Of a stretch of 64,000 nt of DNA, positions 18,991 to 27,924 are shown in pieces. The position numbers and the translations under genes were made by a program. The notes under the pieces are model-generated. The model was not told the DNA's origin. It made no database searches and saw only the letters and a list, made by a program, of their open reading frames with translations. This DNA comes from CAWBRT01 sp963832785 (GTDB taxonomy: Bacteria > Acidobacteriota > Terriglobia > Terriglobales > Acidobacteriaceae): assembly GCA_963832785.1 (NCBI GenBank), contig CAWHVF010000005.1, positions 1,240,001-1,304,000 on the forward strand. The letters are read 5' to 3'. Position 1 is the stretch's first letter. Each line of letters starts with the position of its first letter.

Positions 18991-20355
18991 ATGACAGGAA
19001 TCGTCATAGGGTCAGCGGTAACGTTGGGGGTCGGATACCTCATCGTCAAGAAGTACAAGCCGCAAACTGCCCTGATTCTCGGGGCGCTGGTGCTTATGAG
19101 TTGCACCATCGTGCTGCGGACCGGCGAAATTCTTCCGCCAAAGCAGTCCACGGGGTTTATATGGTTTGATCCTTTTGACTTTATCCGGGTCATCCTGAGC
19201 ACGCGGACCGCGGGGCTCGGCTTGCTGATCATGACAGTAGCCGGGTTTGCCCGCTATATGGACCACATAGGCGCAAGCCGGGCCCTGGTGTTTATCGCCG
19301 TCAAGCCGCTGATGAGATTGCGAGCCCCTTACGTGGTGCTGAGCGCGGGCTATGTGCTGGGCCAGATTCTGGCCCTGTTCATCCCCAGCGCCGCCGGGCT
19401 AGGGGTGCTTCTCATGGTCACGATGTATCCCATCCTGGTGAGCTTGGGGGTAAGCCGGCTCAGCGCTGCGGCCATGATCGGCACCACCCAGTCGCTCGAC
19501 ATCGGACCGGCTTCCGGCAACAGCATTCTTTCGGCCAGCAATGCCGGGATGACTATTGCCAACTATTTTGTTCATTGCCAGATCCCGGTCGGCCTCTGCA
19601 TAGTCGGAACCGTGGCCGTGCTGCACTTTGTGGTGCAGCGCTGGCGCGACAAGAACTACCAGGACCCCGCTCCGGCCGAGGGCGCTTCCGCCAAGCCGGA
19701 GGCGCAAGACAGACCGCCCGTCATCTATGCTCTTCTCCCGGTTATTCCGTTGCTGCTGATCTTGGGGTTTAGCGACCTGGGGATCAAGACCATCAAGATG
19801 GACGTAGTCACGGCGATGTTCATCAGCACCACCATAGCAATGCTGTTTGAATACATCCGGCGGCGCGATGCCAAGGTGGTCTTCGGCAGCCTGCAATCGT
19901 TTTTTGACGGCATGGGATATCAATTCGCCAACGTGATTACCTTGATTGTGGCCGGCGAGGTGTTCGGCCAGGGCCTGAAGAGCATAGGGGCAGTCGACGG
20001 CATTATTCGTTCGGCGCAGGCGCTGGGGTTGGGCAGCGCTGCCATGATTCTGGTGATGACGGGAATCATCGCCGTCTCGGCCGTGGTGATGGGCTCCGGC
20101 AACGCGCCGTTCTTCGCATTTGCCGCTCTGGCGCCGACGGTGGCCAGGAAGCTGACCATCCCGCCGGTGCTTATGCTGTTGCCCATGCAATTCGGCTCAA
20201 GCATCGCTCGCAGCGTTTCTCCGATTACGGCTGTGATCGTGGCCGTCTCAGGCATTGCCGAACTGCCCCCGGTTGAAGTGGTAAAACGCACCGCGATACC
20301 CATGGCCGGAGCTATGGTGGTCAACGTGATTGCGAGTCTTGTCCTGGCGGGATAG
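18991..20355 (+). CDS. dcuC: DcuC-type C4-dicarboxylate carrier
   Basis: About 454 residues, the usual length for the DcuC family. It is a 12-14 helix inner-membrane protein. The helix-breaking Gly/Ser/Asn motif around IGTTQSLDIGPASGNSILSA and the mirrored VVMGSGNAPFFAFAALAP in the second half are the two re-entrant loops expected of this IT-superfamily carrier. The start is ambiguous between GTG 18985 and ATG 18991; AGGAAGG at 18979-18985 favours 18991. The family exchanges fumarate, succinate or aspartate. Its gene is followed after 12 bases by iadA, so aspartate released from isoaspartyl peptides and its transport are probably linked. Confidence 0.85.
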   Translation: MTGIVIGSAVTLGVGYLIVKKYKPQTALILGALVLMSCTIVLRTGEILPPKQSTGFIWFDPFDFIRVILSTRTAGLGLLIMTVAGFARYMDHIGASRALVFIAVKPLMRLRAPYVVLSAGYVLGQILALFIPSAAGLGVLLMVTMYPILVSLGVSRLSAAAMIGTTQSLDIGPASGNSILSASNAGMTIANYFVHCQIPVGLCIVGTVAVLHFVVQRWRDKNYQDPAPAEGASAKPEAQDRPPVIYALLPVIPLLLILGFSDLGIKTIKMDVVTAMFISTTIAMLFEYIRRRDAKVVFGSLQSFFDGMGYQFANVITLIVAGEVFGQGLKSIGAVDGIIRSAQALGLGSAAMILVMTGIIAVSAVVMGSGNAPFFAFAALAPTVARKLTIPPVLMLLPMQFGSSIARSVSPITAVIVAVSGIAELPPVEVVKRTAIPMAGAMVVNVIASLVLAG

Positions 20356-20367
20356 ACGAGGAAAGAA

Positions 20368-21531
20368 ATGTTCACGATTGTGAAGAATGGGCGCGTGTTC
20401 GCTCCTGAAGATCAGGGCGTCAAGGATGTGTTGCTGGTTGATCGCACGATTGCGCACATCGGAAAAGACATTACCCGGCCGCCGTATGGAGACAGCACGG
20501 AGATAGTTGATGCGGCGGGCTGTTTCGTTGTTCCGGGCTTTATAGATCAGCACGTGCATCTGATCGGCGGAGGCGGCGAGGGAGGATTCGCCACCCGCAC
20601 GCCTGAGGTCATGCTGACTCAGCTTACCGGGGCCGGCATTACCACCGTGGTGGGAACGCTTGGCACGGACAGCGTTACCCGGCACGTGGAATCGTTGCTG
20701 GCCAAGGCCAGAGGGCTGGAGAACGAAGGCGTATCCTCCTGGATATACACGGGCGCCTACACGTTCCCTTCGCCTACCATTACCGGCGGCGTGCTCTCCG
20801 ATATTGTGCTCATCGACAAGATAATCGGCGTCAAGGTAGCCATGTCTGACCATCGTTCCTCGCAGCCGTCAAAGGAGGATTTTGCCCGCCTGGGCGCGGC
20901 GGCGCGGGTGGCCGGAATGCTCTCCGGCAAGGCAGGCGTGGTCCATATCCACACCGGCGACGGCAGCCGCAAGCTGGACTTCTTATTTGAGATCGTGGCC
21001 GGGAGCGAGTTGCCAATCACCCAGTTCACTCCGACCCATCTCAACAAAAACAAAGAGCTACTGGCCGAAGGCATAAGATTTGCCAAGGCCGGAGGAATGC
21101 TCGATATCACTACCAGCAGCCCGGCTGTGGCCCCAGGGCGCTGCCCGCCTGCGGACGCAATAAAGGCCTGCCTGGAAGCGCAGGTGCCGCTCGACCGAAT
21201 CACCATGAGTTCGGATGGCAACGGCAGCATGCCGGCCTTCAACGCCAAAGGCGAGTTGACTGGCCTGATTGCGGCCAAGCCAGGCAGCCTGTTCGAAGCC
21301 CTTCGCCAGATTGTAGCTTCAGGCATATTGCCTCTGCAGGACGGGCTGCGGCTGGTGACGGTGAATCCAGCCACGTCGCTCAAGCTGCTCAGGAAGGGCA
21401 GAATAGCTGCCGGCTGCGACGCCGATTGCGTGGTGCTGGACAAAGACCTGAAGATTCGCCATGTCTTTGCCAAAGGCTGCTGCATGATTAGAGACCAGCA
21501 GCCGGTCAAAAAAGGCGTGTTCGAAGCGTAA
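20368..21531 (+). CDS. iadA: Isoaspartyl dipeptidase
   Basis: A 387-residue M38 amidohydrolase that cleaves beta-aspartyl dipeptides. Metal ligands H62 and H64 (FIDQHVHLIGGGGEGG), the carboxylated lysine K156 (IGVKVAMSDHR), H195 (HIHTGDG), H224 (TPTHLNKN) and D283 (SSDGNGSMP) are all present, as is Y131, the equivalent of E. coli Tyr137. The spacing equals that of the E. coli enzyme with a constant offset of about six. The start is ATG with GAGGAAAGAA upstream. It is in an operon with dcuC. Confidence 0.93.
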   Translation: MFTIVKNGRVFAPEDQGVKDVLLVDRTIAHIGKDITRPPYGDSTEIVDAAGCFVVPGFIDQHVHLIGGGGEGGFATRTPEVMLTQLTGAGITTVVGTLGTDSVTRHVESLLAKARGLENEGVSSWIYTGAYTFPSPTITGGVLSDIVLIDKIIGVKVAMSDHRSSQPSKEDFARLGAAARVAGMLSGKAGVVHIHTGDGSRKLDFLFEIVAGSELPITQFTPTHLNKNKELLAEGIRFAKAGGMLDITTSSPAVAPGRCPPADAIKACLEAQVPLDRITMSSDGNGSMPAFNAKGELTGLIAAKPGSLFEALRQIVASGILPLQDGLRLVTVNPATSLKLLRKGRIAAGCDADCVVLDKDLKIRHVFAKGCCMIRDQQPVKKGVFEA

Positions 21532-21588
21532 GGAGAAGGTGCAATAACTTGCAGATTCCCAAGACAGAATGTATTCGGGTGTGAGCGC

Positions 21589-22623
21589 ATGACAGGCGAA
21601 CAATTCAGGAAGATTTTGCCGGTCGGCAAACTTCCGCTGGAGCATTTGCGATCATTGCTATGGCATCTGCCAAAGCAAGATCCGCGGCTCCTCGTGGGAC
21701 CTCAGATTGGCGAAGACGCAGCCGTCATTGATGCTGGAGATCACTATCTCGTCGTCGCGACAGATCCTATAACCTTTGCCGCTGATCAAATCGGGCGTTA
21801 CGCTGTTCACATAAACGCGAACGATGTTGCCGTTATGGGCGCGCGCCCGTTGTGGTTCTTCGCCGTCATGCTCCTTCCCGAGAGCCGCACGACGCCCGAG
21901 GTAGCCGAGGCGATCATGGCTGATGTGCGGGCTGCGTGCGAGGAACTGGGCGTCACGGTTGCCGGCGGGCACACAGAAATCACGCAAGGCCTCGACCGCC
22001 CGATTCTGGTCGGTCAAATGCTCGGCGAGGTGGCGCCGGCTCGCCTGGTGCGGAAGAGCCGTATCGCCATCGGCGATCTGATCCTGTTGACACGCAGTGT
22101 GGCCATCGAGGGCACCGCAATCCTGGCAAGAGAAAAGGGCGAGCAACTGCGCGGACGGGTTGATGCCAATCTTCTGGCGCGGGCCGCTCGTTTTCTGCTT
22201 GAGCCCGGCATCAGTGTCGTAAGTGCGGCTCTTGCGGCTGCCAGTGTCGGCGATGCCGTGCACGCCATGCACGATCCGACCGAAGGCGGGCTGGCGACGG
22301 GCTTATTCGAGTTGGTGGCTCCCGCCGGCCTCGGGCTGCGAATAATTCGCGAGCGCATTCCTGTAGCTCCCGAAACCGACGCGATTTGCCATGTGCTCGC
22401 GCTGGACCCGCTGAAATTGATTGCGTCTGGCGCGTTGCTGATCGCCGTCGCTCCAGACGGGGCGGACTCGGTTCTGCAAGCCGTTGAGGCCGCAGGCGTT
22501 CCGGTTGTGGTGATTGGGGAGGTGCGGGCGGCGGCCGAGGGAATCACGATCGTGACGGACGGGGCCATGGAGCCACTCAGCCCTCCACTTCGAGACGAGA
22601 TAGCGCGAGCCTTAGAAGGGTAA
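21589..22623 (+). CDS. AIR-synthase-related protein (HypE/SelD/ThiL superfamily)
   Basis: A 344-residue ATP-binding protein of the PurM-like fold. Visible are the glycine/acid loop GPQIGEDAAVID, the metal/nucleotide site TDPITFAADQIGRYAVHINA with NDVAVMGARPLW, and the second-half motif HDPTEGGLATGLFELVA. It lacks the C-terminal Cys of HypE, so it is not a hydrogenase maturation factor proper. It follows iadA by 57 bases on the same strand. Stand-alone homologues of this group have no agreed function; it may be a phosphate-transfer enzyme. Confidence 0.78.
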   Translation: MTGEQFRKILPVGKLPLEHLRSLLWHLPKQDPRLLVGPQIGEDAAVIDAGDHYLVVATDPITFAADQIGRYAVHINANDVAVMGARPLWFFAVMLLPESRTTPEVAEAIMADVRAACEELGVTVAGGHTEITQGLDRPILVGQMLGEVAPARLVRKSRIAIGDLILLTRSVAIEGTAILAREKGEQLRGRVDANLLARAARFLLEPGISVVSAALAAASVGDAVHAMHDPTEGGLATGLFELVAPAGLGLRIIRERIPVAPETDAICHVLALDPLKLIASGALLIAVAPDGADSVLQAVEAAGVPVVVIGEVRAAAEGITIVTDGAMEPLSPPLRDEIARALEG

Positions 22624-22726
22624 GCGCCAAATGACTACCGCTTTTGTTCGATGCGCGGCGGAGTCCAGCGACGGGACTATTACTAGCGCTGGCGGAGCGA
22701 TCAGAACTGAAATCTTCGATCTGAAA

Positions 22727-23245
22727 TCATAATAGAAGCCGTCCCGCCAAGCCCACTACGGCGGCGCCTAGTATGACCCAGATAGTCGTGCGTTTGGTGA
22801 AGGCCAGAAACAAAAAGCTTCCGATGGCGATTGCCAGCGGCAGAATCCCGGTTACCGCGTCGCGGGCCAGCGGCACCGTCGCGGTCAGGATCAATCCTGC
22901 GCCGGCGAGGGTGACGGCGCGAATGGCGCTCTTCACTTCGGGCCTCTCGGCCCGGCGACCAAGAAAGTGCAACATGGGAATGATGAGGAAAGCCGGCGTA
23001 ACTACCGCCAGCAAGGCGACGCAGCCCCCTGGCAGGCCGCCGACAAAGTAGCCGACGCTCATTATGTATAGGCCGTTCGGCCCTGGAGTCGTTCTCCCCG
23101 CGGCTATTGCGGCGTTCAACTGCCGGTCTGTCAGCACCTGATAGCGCTCGACAAAGTCATGCTGGACTATGGGAATGGTCGTCGAGCCGCTGAACGAGAT
23201 AAGTGTGGCCTTGGCCAAGAGCAGGTATAGCACCAGCAGGCTCAT
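22727..23245 (-). CDS. chrA: Chromate transporter, C-terminal-type half
   Basis: A ~172-residue membrane protein of the short ChrA type. It begins MSLLVLYLLLAKATLISFSG and contains the conserved DRQLNAAIAAGRTTPGPNG motif followed by VGYFVGGLPGGCVALLAVVT. The upstream half overlaps it by four bases (ATGA), so the two are co-translated and presumably form a heterodimer. The frame is open to 23563, but that part lies inside the first half gene and is not coding. Function: export of chromate or another oxyanion. Confidence 0.85.
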   Translation of the reverse strand: MSLLVLYLLLAKATLISFSGSTTIPIVQHDFVERYQVLTDRQLNAAIAAGRTTPGPNGLYIMSVGYFVGGLPGGCVALLAVVTPAFLIIPMLHFLGRRAERPEVKSAIRAVTLAGAGLILTATVPLARDAVTGILPLAIAIGSFLFLAFTKRTTIWVILGAAVVGLAGRLLL

Positions 23246-23787
23246 TCCGGCACCCGCCAAAACAGTCCCACCACTGCCGCCAGCCCCAGGACAGGGACCG
23301 GCGAGATTCTGAAGCGGCCGGAAAGCAGGATCGAGCCGCCGGTCAGCAGCAGCGCATGTAGCCAGCGTCGGCGGTTGAAATAGGGCTGCAGCATGCTCCA
23401 GGCTGCCGTTCCCATCATTCCCACCGCCGCTGCCAGGATGCCGGCGAGCGCGGCCATGGCCGTCGGGCTGGAACGTACCAGTTCGTAACTCTCGGTCAGC
23501 AGCATGACCATGATTCCCGGCGCCACGCTGGCGGCCAGCACGGTGGCGAGGGCGCCCGGCCAACCGAGCAGTTGCCAGCCGACGCCGGCAAGGAACGCCA
23601 GCAGGTTCGTTCCTGGAGTAATGCGCGCGATGGCATAGCAGGTTCCGTACTGCTCAGGCGAGAGCCACTGCCGGGAGACGACTACCTCACTGTAGGCGGC
23701 GGCCATGGTTATTTCGCCGCCGCCGAAGGTCAGATTTGTCAGGCGCACGGCAAAAAGAAACAAACGGTAGAGAGAGGGTCGCTGCAC
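23242..23787 (-). CDS. chrA: Chromate transporter, N-terminal-type half
   Basis: A 181-residue membrane protein of the short ChrA type with the family motif LTFGGGEITMAAAYSEVVVS and the second signature ARITPGTNLLAFLAGVGWQL. It starts the two-gene unit whose second gene overlaps by four bases. Split chromate transporters of this layout are common in soil bacteria. Upstream the strand switches to a gene running the same way 125 bases later. Confidence 0.85.
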   Translation of the reverse strand: MQRPSLYRLFLFAVRLTNLTFGGGEITMAAAYSEVVVSRQWLSPEQYGTCYAIARITPGTNLLAFLAGVGWQLLGWPGALATVLAASVAPGIMVMLLTESYELVRSSPTAMAALAGILAAAVGMMGTAAWSMLQPYFNRRRWLHALLLTGGSILLSGRFRISPVPVLGLAAVVGLFWRVPE

Positions 23788-23912
23788 ACCGTTACTCTAG
23801 CACTGCAGTGCATCTTAAGCGACCTTTTCGGAGCAATGCGAGAAGCTTGAATGCCGTTGCGAAATCCAGCAAAACGGACGCTCCGCATCAAAGATGCCGC
23901 ATCAAGCTCCTC

Positions 23913-25238
23913 TCAAGTGGACCGATTCCACGGTGGCCGGCCTGCCGTACTAAGAAAGTCCAGTGGGCTTCCTTGTGTGGAGCTGTAACTTGCAACCCGT
24001 TCAGGCAGCCAGTCGTGTACGGCGGGGGCGCAGTAGAACCTGGGGAACAGCAAGTCGTCATCCTTACGGATTATCCCTTCTGTTACTGCACGGGCAGCAA
24101 GCGGCGTGTGCGGGTAAATGCGGATTCCAACCGTTATTTTCAGGAAATCGAGACGCAGTGAATTGGCAAACGCGAGGCTCTGTTCTACGGTCTCTCGGGT
24201 TTCGCCGGGGGCGCCCAGCATCAGGAATCCGTTTCGTTTCACGCCCGCTGCGGCAAAGATTGCGGAGATATCCGCTACTTCGGCCGGCTTGAAGTGCTTG
24301 TTTAGCAGCCGCAGCACCGGCTCTGATCCGCTCTCGAAGCCGAGATTGACCTGCGTACACCCCGCACGTGCCATCAAGTTTGCCAACTCCGCATCCATTA
24401 AGGCCGACTTCGGGTAGACCTGTCCCCACCAGTCGATGTCGAGCCGCGCATCTACGATCCTGCGACAAAGCTCTTTGGCATAAGCCAAGGGAATATTGAA
24501 CGTGTTGTCTACAAAGTGGAACTCGCGAAAACCGCGCTCCCGCAGGCTGGTCAGCCAGTTTACGACTGAAGTTACAGACCGCCAGCGTAACTGCCTTCCT
24601 TCGATTGTGCTTGTCGAGCAGTAGGCACAATCCTGCGAACACCCGCGTCTGGTTTGCATCGGGATTCGCCATTCGGAAGGGATTGGGAAATTCAGCCACT
24701 CAACTGGTCTCGGTAAGGGCAGCGAGTCCAGCTCGGTGGTAATCGCCATCGGCAGGTGCGCCTGCGGTTTCTCGGCCAGATAAACCCCGGGAGGCGCGGG
24801 ACCATGCCGGCCGTTTTCAAGCCAGGACAGCAGAGCGGGGAACGTCATTTCCCCTTCGCCCTGGATGCCCATGTCCGCTCCTAAATATCTGAGGGTTGAT
24901 TCAGGGAAGATGCTGAAGCCGGCGCCACCAAGGACTATCGGAGCGCGGGAGAGCGCTCTGCACAGATCAACGACTTCTTTCAATGGTTCAAGGAGGAACC
25001 GGGGGGTCGACATCGTCTGGTCGTCAATATTCCTGACCGATACTCCGATCACGTCTGGCTGAAGTGTTCTGATTGCGTCTTGCGTAGCGGACTTCCCATC
25101 GGGGGTTGAGAGAAGATCCAGGAACCGTACCTCGAAGCCGGCTTTAGCAGTGGCCGCGGCGACGCAAGCAAGCCCCAGCGGCAGCGGCGTCATAACCCCG
25201 AACGCTTCCCGATTGCCGGAGATGAGCAGAACACGCAT
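23913..25238 (-). CDS. Cobalamin-binding-domain radical SAM protein
   Basis: A 441-residue class B type radical SAM enzyme. The N-terminal ~130 residues form a B12-binding-like Rossmann domain (PLGLACVAAATAKAGFEVRF; PDVIGVSVRNID; VLGGAGFSIFPES). The radical SAM core carries the cluster motif CSQDCAYC (CxxxCxxC) at about residues 206-213 and the GFESGSEPVLRLLNK segment. No adenosylcobalamin-dependent partner is adjacent. Such proteins methylate or rearrange lipids, peptides or natural products; the substrate is unknown. It is a single-gene unit; no usual tail domain identifies a subfamily. Confidence 0.85.
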   Translation of the reverse strand: MRVLLISGNREAFGVMTPLPLGLACVAAATAKAGFEVRFLDLLSTPDGKSATQDAIRTLQPDVIGVSVRNIDDQTMSTPRFLLEPLKEVVDLCRALSRAPIVLGGAGFSIFPESTLRYLGADMGIQGEGEMTFPALLSWLENGRHGPAPPGVYLAEKPQAHLPMAITTELDSLPLPRPVEWLNFPIPSEWRIPMQTRRGCSQDCAYCSTSTIEGRQLRWRSVTSVVNWLTSLRERGFREFHFVDNTFNIPLAYAKELCRRIVDARLDIDWWGQVYPKSALMDAELANLMARAGCTQVNLGFESGSEPVLRLLNKHFKPAEVADISAIFAAAGVKRNGFLMLGAPGETRETVEQSLAFANSLRLDFLKITVGIRIYPHTPLAARAVTEGIIRKDDDLLFPRFYCAPAVHDWLPERVASYSSTQGSPLDFLSTAGRPPWNRST

Positions 25239-25439
25239 TGCTGATCTCTCAAGAACATGGACAGTACCTCATTTTGGCCGACGGTGCAATCAGGTGTGTC
25301 CAGCGGAGCACAGAATTGTTGGCAAGCTGAATTCCAGGGATTTTTAAACGGAGAGCCTCACGCTGGACGCCGGGGGCGCGCACGAGTCTATTCCCGATAC
25401 ACCCTCGGAATATGATCTGCGGATAGCGTCCACGGTGGC

Positions 25440-26054
25440 CTAGCCGACAGATTCGCTAGCGCCGGCACTAAACTCCAGCAATTTATAAGCGTGCTCAATG
25501 CACGCCTGTTGCTCGGGTGTGACGTTAACGAACTCAATGCCGTAGGCAAGCCCCCGGCGATTCCGAATAACCGCTTCCAGCTCGATGGGCCCGTAATGCC
25601 TGATGGTGAAAGCGATGCGCAGAACATCGCCTACATTGAGTTCATAGGGCAAAATCAGCAGCATGCCATGCTGGCAGAAGTTAACGCTGCGACCGTGTAT
25701 GGGCCTACGTTCGCCCGTGACGACTTCCCCGCGAACCCCGACATCGACGGTGTACCGGGCTGACCTGCGCCTTTCCATGGCGACGTCCAGGGCGAGGCTG
25801 GAAGAGCGTATGTTTGGCACGAACCCGGCCGGAAAATCCACAAACTCGGTCTGAAACGGTTGCGGCTGCGTCGCGTCGGCAAGATCCGATCGCAGCGGGC
25901 ACGGCTGCGCCGCGGAGGGCCAAGTCGCTGGAGTCCCTGGTGTGGCTTCGCGCGTCAGGTAGTACGCGCCCGCCAGTAGCAGCTCCATAGCTAAAGCCGT
26001 TACAAACAGCTCGGCAGGCATGCTGCCCAGCGATTTGATGAACTCCACGAGCAT
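25440..26054 (-). CDS. PilZ-domain protein with N-terminal membrane helix
   Basis: A 204-residue protein. A membrane helix at about residues 12-33 (AELFVTALAMELLLAGAYYL) anchors it. The C-terminal PilZ domain has the c-di-GMP-binding arginines in RRRSARYTVDVG, but the usual D/N-x-S-x-x-G is altered to NFCQHG, so cyclic-di-GMP binding may be weakened. The domain ends with RRGLAYGIEFVNVTPEQQ. A 100-residue Pro-rich linker separates helix and domain. Role: local second-messenger effector; partner unknown. Confidence 0.8.
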   Translation of the reverse strand: MLVEFIKSLGSMPAELFVTALAMELLLAGAYYLTREATPGTPATWPSAAQPCPLRSDLADATQPQPFQTEFVDFPAGFVPNIRSSSLALDVAMERRRSARYTVDVGVRGEVVTGERRPIHGRSVNFCQHGMLLILPYELNVGDVLRIAFTIRHYGPIELEAVIRNRRGLAYGIEFVNVTPEQQACIEHAYKLLEFSAGASESVG

Positions 26055-26170
26055 CCCCGTGTTCCTCAGCTTTCAGCTTCGGTTGCATCCTCCGCTTCGG
26101 CACGATTACGACCCGTTCTGCTTTGCTCGATACAGTGCAACTTCGACTTGGCGGCTTTCACCGCCTCCCG

Positions 26171-26719
26171 CTAGAACTCGAAGCCGTTTGCGGTAGGTGG
26201 CTCCATTGCACCCTCTAGACCGGAAGGGTATCTAGAAACAAGAAATTGGGCAATGTACGAAAGTAACATGGATCTTAGGAGGTGCGGCCGAATACCAGAA
26301 GGGCGCATGTCCACTTGGTTAAGGGTTAAGGTGATTGGCCCGTGAAGAAATCCAAGGTTCACCTTGCGTTTTTGCAGCGCGACAATCTGATTCGGCGACG
26401 ACAAGGTCCGCACGTCGATCTGTACATCGCCGTGCTGCTTGAGCAGAATTGGGCCGATGCGATAGAAGAGATATCCCGTCAGCCACGCCAACAGGCCGAT
26501 GGAGATCCGGCGAGACGCAGAACGCGCGAGCACAAGCGCACGCTCTGAGTCGTGCACAATGCGCCGTGCTTCTTCGAGAAGCATCTGTCCGGCCTGGGTC
26601 AGCTGTAGTTGGTGTTTGTAGCGATGGAAGAGGGGCGTTCCCACCACCCCTTCAAGCTGCCGAATCTGTTGGCTCAACCACGGTTGGGCGGTGTGCAGAC
26701 GCCGCCTGCTCAGGGTCAA
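26171..26719 (-). pseudogene. LysR-family regulator, truncated at both ends
   Basis: The frame starts at a TTG inside what should be the DNA-binding helix-turn-helix (RRLHTAQPWLSQQIRQLEG, then GTPLFHRYKHQLQLTQAGQM). The first ~20 residues of the HTH are missing; an upstream in-frame stop shows that they are not coded. The effector domain starts normally (ISIGLLAWLTGYLFYRIGPI) but breaks off after about 60 residues, where LGFLHGPITLTLN runs into unrelated sequence. A full LysR protein has ~300 residues; this is a remnant. It may once have controlled the neighbouring catabolic genes. Confidence 0.7.
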
Positions 26720-26846
26720 GGGCAGCGATCTGCGGGATTACATCCACGGCAAGCTCGAATAAGCGGCTAATCAATGATCACGAGCACGCCTGCTCCAGCG
26801 GGACTATCTCCTGCCTGGCCCGGAGGTCACCGCTCGCGCGGTTGAA

Positions 26847-27752
26847 TTATTTGCCGAAGGTGCCTGCTCTAGCCAACAGTCTTTTGGCTCGTTCCACTAC
26901 CGGCAAATCGGCCATTTTGCCTTCGAAGCTAAATGCACCTTCTCCCCGCCGCTCGGCTTCTTCGTAGGCCAAAAGCATCCGGCGAGCATGTTCAATCTTT
27001 GCTGCTGGCGGAGCAAAACCCTCATTCAAATACGTCACGACACTGGGGTGAATGCAGGTCGCGCCGTCGAATCCCATTGACCGTGCCTCTTCTATCGCCT
27101 TTCGAATTCCTTCAACGTCCCGAAAGTCCGCGATGCCGCGCAGCAGGCCCAAGGACCGAACGCCAACCGCCTTAGCTGCAAAATGAACTAGTAGTTTGGG
27201 CAAGCGCACGAATTCTGGAGTTGGTTCGGCGTCCATTTCCGTCGCCATATCTTCGCTCGCTGTGATTAATCCATAAACGCGCGGACTAGCTGCGCCAATT
27301 GCTCTCGCCTCAAATACGGCATTGGGATCCTCAATGGCCGGCACGATTACTGTTTTCCTGGTCACCCCGATTTCGCCCTCCACGCGGTCGAGCAGGTTCG
27401 CCAGACGTCTCACTGTCGCGGCATCCTTAGTCTTCGGCCGAAAGATTCCGAATGCTCCTGCCCGGCATGCGGCCTCGGCATCCGCGTCAGCAAGGTCCTC
27501 ATCAGAGTTGATCCTAACGAAGACTTTAGCCCCATTCTGGCCAACCCCAGGCACCGCCTGCGAAAGGCGCTCACGGGCGCCAACCTTTTCATTTCTGGCC
27601 ACGCTATCTTCAAGATCCAGGATCACCGAGTCGGCACCACGTTCATGTGCCTTGGCTATGAACCGATCGGAGCTAGCCGGAACGAAAAGAAAGGAGCGAA
27701 TCAACTCGTAGGGGGCAGGGGTTGTTTGGGCGGATTCAAATAGCGGATTCAT
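26847..27752 (-). CDS. HpcH/HpaI aldolase / CitE-like CoA-ester lyase
   Basis: About 301 residues. The TIM-barrel family signatures are visible: SFLFVPASSDRFIAKA, GADSVILDLEDSVA with the metal-binding acidic residues, VFVRINS, VPAIEDPNAVFEARAI and GFDGATCIHPSVV. A 60-residue C-terminal segment rich in Glu/Arg (IEHARRMLLAYEEAERRG) is like the CitE/malyl-CoA-lyase group. The frame is open to 27884, but GGAGG eight bases before the ATG at 27752 fixes the start. Members cleave malyl-CoA, citramalyl-CoA or related esters, or act without CoA. It sits 170 bases downstream of the LarA-like gene on the same strand and probably belongs to its operon. Confidence 0.85.
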   Translation of the reverse strand: MNPLFESAQTTPAPYELIRSFLFVPASSDRFIAKAHERGADSVILDLEDSVARNEKVGARERLSQAVPGVGQNGAKVFVRINSDEDLADADAEAACRAGAFGIFRPKTKDAATVRRLANLLDRVEGEIGVTRKTVIVPAIEDPNAVFEARAIGAASPRVYGLITASEDMATEMDAEPTPEFVRLPKLLVHFAAKAVGVRSLGLLRGIADFRDVEGIRKAIEEARSMGFDGATCIHPSVVTYLNEGFAPPAAKIEHARRMLLAYEEAERRGEGAFSFEGKMADLPVVERAKRLLARAGTFGK

Positions 27753-27924
27753 ACTGGCATTCCTCCATTCTGAGTTTCTATTCTCCCTTATATCAACGGA
27801 TGAGCTTACTTGCGGTCCAATGAGCTGTAGTCTTTCTCCCTGATAGTTGGATCGGGGGGCACAGCATGGTGCTTCGAGGGCCATTTTGTCAAATTAACAA
27901 TCGATACGTATATTCAGAGTTTTC

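Noticed and set aside
19399..20190. 263-codon minus-strand frame
   Set aside because: Opposite to dcuC, very His/Gln/Arg-rich, without a recognisable domain.
20757..21629. 290-codon minus-strand frame
   Set aside because: Antisense to iadA, whose catalytic residues are all in place on the plus strand.
21589..22623. Calling the AIR-synthase-like gene hypE
   Set aside because: It lacks the C-terminal cysteine tail of HypE and no hydrogenase genes are near.
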